Shown piece by piece: positions 46,865 to 55,154 of a DNA stretch of 64,000 nt (position 1 is its first letter; every line of letters starts with the position of its first letter). The notes under the pieces were generated by a model. It was not told the DNA's origin and did no database searches. It saw only the letters and a program-made list of their open reading frames with translations. The position numbers and the translations under genes are program-made. Source of the DNA: an uncultured Aquimarina sp. (GTDB lineage Bacteria; Bacteroidota; Bacteroidia; Flavobacteriales; Flavobacteriaceae); contig CANMTP010000003.1 of the NCBI GenBank assembly GCA_947500845.1, positions 62,001 through 126,000 on the forward strand. Reading direction: 5' to 3'.

Positions 46865-49270
46865 TTATTCTGTGCGTAAACTTTTTACTGGATTAACTCT
46901 TGCTGCCCGAATAGCTTGAAAACTCACTGTGAATAGGGCAATTACAATAGCTATACAACCAGATATACAAAACACCCACCAGTTCACGTGTATTTGATAA
47001 GCATACCCCTCTAACCATTTATGCATTGCATACCATGAAAAAGGCGTAGCTACCAAAATGGCAATTACTACTAATTTCATAAAGTCAATTGATAATAGTT
47101 TCACTATACTGGAAGCTTCGGCTCCTAATACTTTTCTTACTCCTATTTCTTTTGTTCTTTGCACAGCGCTATAGGTTGCTAAGCCCAATAAGCCGAGGCA
47201 GGCTATCAGAATAGCCAAACTAGAAAACAATGTGAATAATTTTTTAAATCGTATATCTGCTATATACTGTTTGTTAAAAGAATCATTTAAAAAATTGTAA
47301 ACAAAAGGGCGATGTGGAACCAGGGATTTCCATTGGCTTTCAATTTCTGCAATCGTATTTGGTAAGTTTTCAGATTGTACCTTCAAAGTAAAGTATCTAC
47401 TGCTCAAAGGTTCAAGTCGAAGTGCCAAAGGCTCTACATTTTGATGCAAAGAGAGATAGTTAAAATCTTTTACAACTCCTACTACTCTTCCTTCTTTTCC
47501 CCATTGCGAAAATCGTTTGCCTATAATCTCTTTAGGATTTTTATATCCGTACAATTTGGCGGCAGCTTCATTGATGATCATTGATGAAGCTGTATCCGAC
47601 GGAAAATCTCTTGAATAAGGTCTTCCTGCAGCCATATCGATACCAAAATGAGGTATAAAATCTATGTCGACCTCAAAAAGTGAAAGAGTTTGATGTACCA
47701 TATCACCTTGTGGTATTTCTATCTCTGTACCTGCTCCCGGAAAGTAGCTCCCGGGTACACTTCGTGAAGCGGAAACGGAACTTACACTAGAATTTGATAG
47801 GAAAGTATTCTTAATAACGTCCAATTTATTAAGAACTTGAGCATCATAATTAAAATCAACCGTAAGCATATGTTCCCGATTGAACCCCAAACTTTTATTA
47901 AGCATATACTCTAATTGCGAATACACAATTACCGTACTGGCAATAAGAGCAATAGAAAGACTAAATTGAAATATCACTAGGCCTTTTCTTAAAATTGCAC
48001 CTTGTGGCGAGGTTTTAAAAACACCTTTTAATACGCTTACTGGTTTAAAACCTGATAAAATAAATGCAGGGTACATTCCTGCCAGAAAACCAGTACATAA
48101 GACTGTAGCAGAATAAACTATTATGGTAAATCCATCAAAAATATGTTTTATCTCGAAGTCTTTCCCTGTTATTTCCTGCATCCCTTTAAGAGCAATGATG
48201 ACAATTACAATACCTACTATTGATGCCAAAAAGACCATAACCAAAGACTCTCCAAGAAATTGATAAATCAATCCCTTTTTGTCTGCTCCAATCACTTTGC
48301 GAATTCCTACTTCTTTTGCTCTTTCTAATGATCGAGCGGTTGCAAGGTTCATAAAATTAATACAGGCTATGACGAGAATAAACAAGCCTATAATCATGAA
48401 AACGAAGATGTTTGAAAGATTTCCCACAACTCCAGGTTGCCTTTCGGCATCAGAATATAAATAGGCTCTTATAAGTGGTTCAAAAGACAAAAAATAAGTT
48501 TCGGCCTCATCCTCCGGAAGATTTTCTTTTAGATATTGATCTACCTTAGATTGAAATGAAGCAAGGTTAAATTCATCTTTTACCAGAAAATAAGTGTAGA
48601 AATCTACATAGCCCCAAAATCCGAAAATATTTTCGTTGGATTGACGAAACGAACTCATTGACATCAATATATCAAAAGTAAAATGAGAATTTGAAGGAAC
48701 GTCTTTCATAACACCAGTAACAGTATAGACTCCTTCGTTTGCTCTACCACCAGTCCTTCCTCCCTCTATAGTTTTACCCATAGGATCTTTGTCTCCAAAA
48801 TATTTTTTTGCCATACTTTCTGTTAATACTATTGAGTATGGTGCCTCTAAGGCAGTTTTTGGATTTCCAGATAGTAAGGTCCAGCTAAAAACATCAAATA
48901 CTGAAGAGTCAACAAAGAAACAATTACTTTCCTGAAACGCTTTGTCTTCATGTTTAAGTAATATATCACATCTACCCGAAAACTGAACTGTTTCCTGTAC
49001 TTCAGAGAAATTTGATTTTAATGCTTCCCCAATAGGAGCACTACCCCAAATTTGACGTACCTCAGAATTTTGGTGTTTAAAATGATGAACTACTCGGTAG
49101 ATATTGTCGGCTTGAACATGATACTGATCATACGAAAGCTCATGTCTTATGAACATTGTTATCATTAAAAAACATGCCATTCCAATAGCTAGTCCCCCGA
49201 TATTGATAAACGAGTAAATTTTGTTTTTTACCAGGTTTCTCCATGCGATTTTGATATAAGTTCTAAACAT
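46865..49270 (-). CDS. MacB-like ABC permease, double FtsX (permease 5 of 5, proximal)
   Basis: A double-FtsX permease of 801 residues when started at 49270 (MFRTYIKIAWRN), as in its four paralogues. An upstream in-frame ATG at 49348 would add 26 basic residues and overlap the GIN-domain gene by 32 bp, so I reject it. Coupling motifs are AKEVGIRKVIGADKK and TKEIGVRKVLGAEAS; C-terminus NPVKSLRTE. It has the most distinct leader (Cys/Thr-rich first periplasmic core, ~50-270). First permease after the ATPase and GIN gene; it may be the original member of the array. Confidence 0.92.
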   Translation of the reverse strand: MFRTYIKIAWRNLVKNKIYSFINIGGLAIGMACFLMITMFIRHELSYDQYHVQADNIYRVVHHFKHQNSEVRQIWGSAPIGEALKSNFSEVQETVQFSGRCDILLKHEDKAFQESNCFFVDSSVFDVFSWTLLSGNPKTALEAPYSIVLTESMAKKYFGDKDPMGKTIEGGRTGGRANEGVYTVTGVMKDVPSNSHFTFDILMSMSSFRQSNENIFGFWGYVDFYTYFLVKDEFNLASFQSKVDQYLKENLPEDEAETYFLSFEPLIRAYLYSDAERQPGVVGNLSNIFVFMIIGLFILVIACINFMNLATARSLERAKEVGIRKVIGADKKGLIYQFLGESLVMVFLASIVGIVIVIIALKGMQEITGKDFEIKHIFDGFTIIVYSATVLCTGFLAGMYPAFILSGFKPVSVLKGVFKTSPQGAILRKGLVIFQFSLSIALIASTVIVYSQLEYMLNKSLGFNREHMLTVDFNYDAQVLNKLDVIKNTFLSNSSVSSVSASRSVPGSYFPGAGTEIEIPQGDMVHQTLSLFEVDIDFIPHFGIDMAAGRPYSRDFPSDTASSMIINEAAAKLYGYKNPKEIIGKRFSQWGKEGRVVGVVKDFNYLSLHQNVEPLALRLEPLSSRYFTLKVQSENLPNTIAEIESQWKSLVPHRPFVYNFLNDSFNKQYIADIRFKKLFTLFSSLAILIACLGLLGLATYSAVQRTKEIGVRKVLGAEASSIVKLLSIDFMKLVVIAILVATPFSWYAMHKWLEGYAYQIHVNWWVFCISGCIAIVIALFTVSFQAIRAARVNPVKSLRTE

Positions 49271-49316
49271 AACCGTTCTTTTTTTGATTGATGAATTAGG
49301 TTTAATGGATGGGTTT

Positions 49317-50069
49317 CTAGTCCATTTTTTGAATTTTGGCTTTGCCAATGATGATTCCTTTGTTTATTGAAGGATTTCCATGATACGCCACAGTCGCTTC
49401 GCCATATGCCGTTACCTTCAAATTATCTGAAACATTAATCCTGAAATTCCCTTCTCCATAGGCGGTAATTTTGGTGCTTTCATTACTAATTCCTAAAGTA
49501 TTTACTTCACCTTCTCCATATACAGTATATTTTTGAGTATTTACAATCCCTTCCGTTATTTCCAGATAGCTCTCACCATACATCGTTGCCTGAAGTTTAT
49601 TCACCTGTAAAGAATTCATGGTTATTTTGGACTCACCATAAATCTTCAGTTTAAAATCTTCCCTTTGGATAGGACTTTTGCAAAGGATTACTTCTTCACC
49701 TCTTATTGAAAGTTCTTGAAGGTCTTTGTATGTTACTTTGGCAACTACCTGTGTTCCTTTATAAATAGATCTTTTTGTTTTCCACCCCTTCTCGTTGTAT
49801 ACTTTCTCATTCTTGGTGATCATTTTTGCACCATCCAGATAGATTCTTAATGTTTTTCCTTCGACTTCAATATTGATCTTGTCTTCTGGGACATTTGTAC
49901 TTTCGATAACCACATTTTCATCATTACCTTCTTCAAAAGTTACCTGAATATGTGGACTAATAATCACTTTGTTAAAATTATCGACTGCTATAGTTTTCTG
50001 GGCATATCCTGCAATGATCGAAACCAAAAAAAGTATGAATGCTACCAGGTATTGCGCTATTTTTGTCAT
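49317..50069 (-). CDS. GIN-domain (DUF2807) exported protein
   Basis: A 250-residue exported protein. The signal peptide ends near residue 23 (IIAGYAQ). The rest matches the DUF2807 / head-GIN-domain auto-adhesin-like fold: right-handed beta-helix repeats with regularly spaced YGE/YGES motifs (KIYGESKITM, TMYGESYLEI, TVYGEGEVN, TAYGEGNF, TAYGEATVAY) about every 20 residues. Located between the ABC ATPase gene and the first permease, it may be a periplasmic partner or a cargo of the exporter. Other copies of this family in Bacteroidota also sit near regulatory or stress genes. Confidence 0.85.
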   Translation of the reverse strand: MTKIAQYLVAFILFLVSIIAGYAQKTIAVDNFNKVIISPHIQVTFEEGNDENVVIESTNVPEDKINIEVEGKTLRIYLDGAKMITKNEKVYNEKGWKTKRSIYKGTQVVAKVTYKDLQELSIRGEEVILCKSPIQREDFKLKIYGESKITMNSLQVNKLQATMYGESYLEITEGIVNTQKYTVYGEGEVNTLGISNESTKITAYGEGNFRINVSDNLKVTAYGEATVAYHGNPSINKGIIIGKAKIQKMD

Positions 50070-50105
50070 GATGTAAGATTTTTTGTGTGTTTTATAATGT
50101 TATTA

Positions 50106-50801
50106 TTATACGTTCACCGCAAAGGGTTTATTTTGACTTTCGGTAACAATTTGGCCATCAAAGAGATTAATTACTCTATGCGCATAATGAGAATCTCTGT
50201 CTGAGTGGGTTACCATCACGATAGTTGTTCCTTCTTGGTTGAGTTCTGTAAGCAGATTCATTACCTCGATCCCGTTTTTTGAATCGAGATTTCCTGTGGG
50301 TTCATCTGCCAAAATTAATTTTGGGTTAGTAACCACCGCTCTTGCAATAGCAACTCGCTGTTGTTGCCCTCCTGATAGTTGCTGCGGAAAGTGTTTTTCG
50401 CGATGAGCAATCTTCATGCGCTCCAGCACTTTTCTTACTTTTTGCTCACGCTCACTTTTTTTCATATTAAGATAAATCAGTGGAAGCTCAACGTTTTCAA
50501 AAACAGTAAGCTCATCGATAAGGTTAAAACTCTGAAATACAAATCCGAGGTTGCCTTTTCTAATTTTTGTACGTTGGTTTTCTTTGAGCCCACCTACTTC
50601 CTGGTTACCAAAATGATAAGTGCCTTCAGTAGGATTATCCAGCATACCAATGATGTTTAATAATGTAGATTTTCCACAACCCGAAGGACCCATTATAGCA
50701 ACAAACTCTCCTTCTTCAACTTTAAGGTTTACACTATTTAACGCCAGGGTTTCGACTTCTTCGGTTCTAAAACTCTTTTTTAAGTTTTGTATCTGTATCA
50801 T
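50106..50801 (-). CDS. MacB/LolD-type ABC transporter ATP-binding protein
   Basis: A 231-residue ABC ATPase with Walker A GPSGCGKST, signature LSGGQQQRVAIARAV, Walker B LILADEPTGNLDS and VTHSDRD. This standard signature differs from the LVG variant in the second ATPase at the other end of the cluster. It lies 12 bp after the HlyD adaptor gene, and the GIN gene starts 36 bp further on. It is likely the primary energiser of the MacB-like permeases. Cytosolic dimer. Confidence 0.95.
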   Translation of the reverse strand: MIQIQNLKKSFRTEEVETLALNSVNLKVEEGEFVAIMGPSGCGKSTLLNIIGMLDNPTEGTYHFGNQEVGGLKENQRTKIRKGNLGFVFQSFNLIDELTVFENVELPLIYLNMKKSEREQKVRKVLERMKIAHREKHFPQQLSGGQQQRVAIARAVVTNPKLILADEPTGNLDSKNGIEVMNLLTELNQEGTTIVMVTHSDRDSHYAHRVINLFDGQIVTESQNKPFAVNV

Positions 50802-50813
50802 TTTTTGATTGAT

Positions 50814-52064
50814 TTATTTTAATACTATTTTTTCGGCATCGCCAAAACTATCGTAATTTGAGGTTATAACTCGTTCTCCAGATTCCAGGCCTTCTAACAG
50901 TTCGTAGTATCTGGAATTCTGTTTTCCAATTCTAATTGGTCTTTTCCAGGCAACATCGCCGGAAGCATCTACCACAAAAATCCATTGCCCTCCTGTACTC
51001 TGAAAGAAACTTCCTTTTGGTAATAAAAGCGCATCATTAGAGGCTCCTAATTGTAACTTGAGGTTATAACTCTGACCGGATCTTATGGTTTCTGGCTTTT
51101 GATCTACAAAAACCAGATCTACATTAAACTTGCCGTTGCGAACTTCGGGATATACTTTTCTCAAACGCAATTGATATGCTGTCCCGTTACGTTCTAAGAT
51201 AGCAGTTAGATCCCTTTTTACACGATCAATATAGTGCTCGTCGATAGAAGCTTCTATTTTATAATCTGTAAGCACATTTACTTGCCCGATTCGCTGACCT
51301 TGTTGTATATTCTGACCTATTTCTGCATCCAAAAATCCTAATTGCCCATCGGCCGGAGCCCTTACATTTAAATGATCAATACGTTCATAAACCATAGATA
51401 ATGTTTTTTTCATACGGGCAAGATCTGCGTCTAACTCACTTAATGAAGTGCTACGTAATACATTGTCCTGATCGGTTTGCAATTTGATAATTTCAAATTG
51501 CTTTTGTGAAAGTTCATAATTTTCTTTAGAAGTAAGAAATTCTTCCTTAGAAATCAGTTCATCTTCGTATAACGCTTTATTCTGTTCGTAGTTTCTTTTT
51601 AGTTTCTGTAATTCGTATTTAGAACTTACCAAATCTTTCCTTCCCTCGACCTGTCTAGAATCAAAAGTAAGTTTGGTAGATCTCAGGTCATTTTGTTTTA
51701 GCGCCAAGTTATTTTCGCTTGCCAAAATCTGTTCATAAAGTCCCCGGTTTTCTAGCTTTAATATAATATCGCCTTTTTTGACCATGGCTCCTTCTTCGAT
51801 TAATTTTTCTGTGACCCTACCTCCTTCATAAGCATCCATATAAATAGTACTTATCGGTGCTACGGCTCCATTGATAGTAATGTAATCATCAAACTTTCCA
51901 AAGGATACTTCGGCAATAGACAATTTTTCTTTATCTGTTCTAAAAGTAGCCGCAGAATTGCCAAAAGCTATTTTCCATCCTGTAAAAAGTAATATTAAAC
52001 CTATGACGATATATCCATAATGTTTAGGTCGTAATCCCTTTTTCTTTTCGATTTTTATATCCAT
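50814..52064 (-). CDS. HlyD/MacA-like periplasmic adaptor protein
   Basis: A 416-residue membrane-fusion protein. A single anchor helix lies at ~16-35. Beyond it are a lipoyl/barrel-sandwich half-motif (ISTIYMDAYEGGRVTEKLIE), a long alpha-helical hairpin (~130-230) that should dock onto TolC, then beta-barrel and membrane-proximal domains (GQRIGQVNVLTDYKIEASID, VFVDQKPETIRSGQSYNLKL). It bridges the inner-membrane permease and the TolC-type channel. The start lies 3 bp after the tolC-like stop, and the ATPase follows after 12 bp, so the genes are one operon. Confidence 0.93.
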   Translation of the reverse strand: MDIKIEKKKGLRPKHYGYIVIGLILLFTGWKIAFGNSAATFRTDKEKLSIAEVSFGKFDDYITINGAVAPISTIYMDAYEGGRVTEKLIEEGAMVKKGDIILKLENRGLYEQILASENNLALKQNDLRSTKLTFDSRQVEGRKDLVSSKYELQKLKRNYEQNKALYEDELISKEEFLTSKENYELSQKQFEIIKLQTDQDNVLRSTSLSELDADLARMKKTLSMVYERIDHLNVRAPADGQLGFLDAEIGQNIQQGQRIGQVNVLTDYKIEASIDEHYIDRVKRDLTAILERNGTAYQLRLRKVYPEVRNGKFNVDLVFVDQKPETIRSGQSYNLKLQLGASNDALLLPKGSFFQSTGGQWIFVVDASGDVAWKRPIRIGKQNSRYYELLEGLESGERVITSNYDSFGDAEKIVLK

Positions 52065-52067
52065 TTT

Positions 52068-53423
52068 TTACTGTGTTCTATTGATATTAAAAACAGGTAA
52101 GCCTTTATAAAAGTCAAGTGTACTCTCATTTACTTTTAACCGTAATTGTACCTGTAAATTCTCATTTTGCGAATTTGCAAAAAGATTTTTTGATTGATTT
52201 AATTCTATGGCATTGATCATCCCTTTTTGATATCTTTTTTGTGCTATTTCGAATGCCAGCATCTGAGCTTTCATTTTTTGCAAACTTTGCTCATATTCTG
52301 TTCTTAGCGCATCTCCTTCTTGTACAAGTTGTTGTATTAATTGATACATTTCCTGCTTCTGTATGTTATAATTATTTTCGGCTCGCATCAAAGCGACTTT
52401 TTGTTGTTTTACACGAGAGTGATTTGACCATCCATTACTGATAGGAATATTGATGGATACCCCTACAAACTGTGAAGCGTTATCTTTTATTTGCGTTGAA
52501 AATGGAACCAATATACCCGTATCACCATCGATATTATTATCTACATATCTTGATTGATACCCCGCAGAAATCGCCAATGTAGGAAACAAATTTCCTTTAG
52601 CCATGGCAAGCTCCTTTTTTGCAGCTTTTGCTCTAAGTTCTTGTGCTTTGATAATGGGTACAAATACTTTGGCCTTGTTAAAGATTGAGTCCTGATTATT
52701 TTCTAAAATTTCATTATGATTAGCCTCTACTTGTAACGATTGGATAGTAATAGTAGATGCATCTTCGAGGTTCATTTCCTGAATCAATCTCAATTTTGCA
52801 GCGACAACATTATTCTGATTTTGCGTGACCAATAATTGGTCTGCGATCAAGGCAGATTCTGCTTCATACAAATCTGCTTTGGCCATCTGTCCTAATTCTA
52901 CTTGCCTTTTAACTAAGTCAAAGTTATTTTGTGACACCACCTCCTGCTCTTTAGAAATCGAAAGCAGACCTTCCATAAACTGAATATCATAAAAGGCAGC
53001 CATCACTCTAAATGCCAATAGATATTTTTGATGCAGTGTTTCTTCATTAGTGGCTTTGTACAAAAATTTTGATGCCTTTATAGCATTTACTTTTTGAAAA
53101 CCCTGAAACAAATCGATCTGTGCATTTACCACATAATTATTAGATATAAATTCACTGTTAACGAAGTTACTAGTATTTGGGTCTAATGATCGACCAAAAT
53201 TAAGGTTGTAATCTGAGTATGCACTAATATTTGGTAAAAGGCTTCGTATTGATTGTTTATAGGTTTCTTTATTAGAATCTTGATTATATTTAAAATCTTT
53301 AAGCTGAAGATTATGCTCAACCGCATAGGCTACACAATCATCCAATGACCATAATTCTTGTGCGTAACTAATGCTGGATACAAGAAATAATAAAAATAAT
53401 ATGATGTTGTTCGTATAATTCAT
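52068..53423 (-). CDS. TolC-family outer-membrane efflux protein
   Basis: A 451-residue outer-membrane channel. The signal peptide ends around residue 21 (SSISYAQ). Two TolC-type repeats of helical hairpins are visible, with VEHNLQLKDFKYNQDSNKET in the first and MAKGNLFPTLAISAGYQSRY (barrel strands) between them. It ends with NAIELNQSKNLFANSQNE. It forms the outer-membrane tunnel of the tripartite exporter whose adaptor, ATPase and permease genes follow. First gene of the tightly spaced run; an S41 peptidase gene lies 69 bp upstream in the same direction. Confidence 0.94.
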   Translation of the reverse strand: MNYTNNIILFLLFLVSSISYAQELWSLDDCVAYAVEHNLQLKDFKYNQDSNKETYKQSIRSLLPNISAYSDYNLNFGRSLDPNTSNFVNSEFISNNYVVNAQIDLFQGFQKVNAIKASKFLYKATNEETLHQKYLLAFRVMAAFYDIQFMEGLLSISKEQEVVSQNNFDLVKRQVELGQMAKADLYEAESALIADQLLVTQNQNNVVAAKLRLIQEMNLEDASTITIQSLQVEANHNEILENNQDSIFNKAKVFVPIIKAQELRAKAAKKELAMAKGNLFPTLAISAGYQSRYVDNNIDGDTGILVPFSTQIKDNASQFVGVSINIPISNGWSNHSRVKQQKVALMRAENNYNIQKQEMYQLIQQLVQEGDALRTEYEQSLQKMKAQMLAFEIAQKRYQKGMINAIELNQSKNLFANSQNENLQVQLRLKVNESTLDFYKGLPVFNINRTQ

Positions 53424-53492
53424 CTGTAGTGTTGCGTGTAATAAATATAACTAGCTGATAGGTAGTACTGATTCTATTACATTACAATAGTT

Positions 53493-54917
53493 TTATTTTG
53501 TTTTCTTATTTTCAAGTTTGATTGCTAATTCAATTGCTTTATCTTTCTTATTTTTCAAATCATCAAATAATTGATCAAAAAATATGTCTTTATCTGTTGA
53601 ATATTCCAATGGGAAGTCTGGAGAAATCCCAATATTCTCATAATTATTACCTTTTAGGTCTTGGTAAACTTCGTTTGACAATTCATACTCCCAACCGTTT
53701 GGAAGCTTTTTATCTAAGGTAGATGAAAAAATTCCTTCTGTGGTCGAGCCAATTCTTGTGAAATTAGGATTTTGCAGAGAAGCCAAAACAAGAATTTCAG
53801 ATGCACTTGCCGTTCTACCACTTGTCAATAAATATACGTTCCCAGTAAAGTTTTGGTTATTTGGAAAAACATGTATCTCTTGATCTTTTGTAAATCCGCT
53901 TCCCAATCGTGCCTTTTTAGTAAAAGCAACTTTTTCTGTATTTGAAAAATGGTTTAAGATAGCAAGTGCAACTCCGTCTTTTCCGCCACCATTAAATCGC
54001 AAATCCAATATATAGGATCTGGCATCTTTAAATTCTTTGATAATTGAGTTTAAAATTTTATGTATTCCGTCAACCTCTTCTTGTCGTTGTATTTCATCTT
54101 TGCTCTTTTCTGCAACCTCCCAGTATTGATTGAAAAAATTCATCAAATTTAAATCCCTTTGCAAATTATAATCTGCAAGCATGAGCATTGAATTAATTTG
54201 AATATAACCTACGTTCTTGTTTACAAGTCCGTATCTTATCATCCCTGCATTATAGTTCCTCAAGCTGTCGACATATAATTTTGCAATTTCCTCGTGCAAT
54301 TCAAATTCGTCTAGTTTCGAGTACTTTTCCTTCTTTTGTTTTACTTTATTATTATACTGCTCTTCAATACTTTCGGGTACTTCCATTTTTACATGTCCAT
54401 CATCAAGTAGTGCAATCATTTCTTGAAATATCATGTATAATTCTAGTTCTGTAGTATTTGAGGTAATTTTAGAATTATACGTCTCATACACTTTCTCCCA
54501 ATCAATTTCTTTTATTTCGAAAGAAGAATAATGTTCATTAAATGTGTTCCAAAACACATTAAAGTTATGTTTTGGGTCATTTTTTAATTCTTTTACAGGT
54601 GTATTACATAATTCAGGTAATTCATCCAATCTTGTAAACAACCAATTATCAATTCCATGTTGAATTGTTAATGTATCTTTTGTCCAACTTTTAATTTTTC
54701 CAAAATCAAGAATTTCTTCCTCATACGATAAATCACAATTCTGTTTGGCTATATCATACACTTTGATAGTAGAATCTTTCACTTCAATGATATTTCCATA
54801 TCCAATCTGTTTCCAAATCCCGTTAGGTTTAGAGTTTTCATGATCTGTCTTTTTATAGTTGTATGAGCAACAAATCAAAATGAGAACAAGAGTAGATAGA
54901 ATTTTAATTTTGGTCAT
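53493..54917 (-). CDS. S41-family (C-terminal-processing-like) peptidase, lipoprotein
   Basis: A 474-residue predicted lipoprotein (Cys16/17 at the end of a short signal, LVLILICC). The S41 catalytic fold is visible, with the conserved Arg-Phe-Asn-Gly-Gly-Gly turn (LRFNGGGKDG, ~307-315) and the nucleophile Ser371 in TSGRTASASE. A short N-terminal domain of unknown type precedes it, and I see no PDZ domain. Likely a periplasmic or surface serine peptidase. It is 69 bp upstream of the tolC-like gene in the same direction and may or may not share its promoter; a link to export is not established. Confidence 0.88.
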   Translation of the reverse strand: MTKIKILSTLVLILICCSYNYKKTDHENSKPNGIWKQIGYGNIIEVKDSTIKVYDIAKQNCDLSYEEEILDFGKIKSWTKDTLTIQHGIDNWLFTRLDELPELCNTPVKELKNDPKHNFNVFWNTFNEHYSSFEIKEIDWEKVYETYNSKITSNTTELELYMIFQEMIALLDDGHVKMEVPESIEEQYNNKVKQKKEKYSKLDEFELHEEIAKLYVDSLRNYNAGMIRYGLVNKNVGYIQINSMLMLADYNLQRDLNLMNFFNQYWEVAEKSKDEIQRQEEVDGIHKILNSIIKEFKDARSYILDLRFNGGGKDGVALAILNHFSNTEKVAFTKKARLGSGFTKDQEIHVFPNNQNFTGNVYLLTSGRTASASEILVLASLQNPNFTRIGSTTEGIFSSTLDKKLPNGWEYELSNEVYQDLKGNNYENIGISPDFPLEYSTDKDIFFDQLFDDLKNKKDKAIELAIKLENKKTK

Positions 54918-55154
54918 TCTTTTTAGGATTTAGTATATAAAATTATGTGTACATAAATTTCTTGATGCCAAACTATAACCTAATGCTATGCCATAATTAT
55001 AAAAATTTGAAAATCAAATACTTAAAAACAAAATCTATAACTCTGAAGTAACAGATTGTAAAAAAATTATACAAATAGTGTCCATTTTTTTTACACATTG
55101 TAGAATCTACCATCTCAAATTTGTAGTTTTGTTCAAGAATTCAAATCTTTTATC
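54918..55154. promoter_or_regulatory. divergent control region between the S41 gene and the two-component operon
   Basis: It includes GTGT (55078-55081) / ACAC (55093-55096), a GTAGA-A-TCTAC palindrome (55100-55110), and TTG (55098-55100) then TAGTTTTG (55124-55131), a perfect TAnnTTTG -7 box for the response regulator. I see no convincing -24/-12 sigma-54 site for the S41/export side. Confidence 0.4.

Noticed and set aside
49271..49348. Upstream start for permease 5, adding 26 residues
   Set aside because: The other four permeases start at MFKNYIKIAWRN; the extension is basic, unlike them, and overlaps the GIN-domain gene.
54961..54995. TGGCAT pairs on the minus strand suggesting a sigma-54 promoter upstream of the S41/export cluster
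   Set aside because: The -12 part (TTGC) is missing at the right spacing in both candidates.
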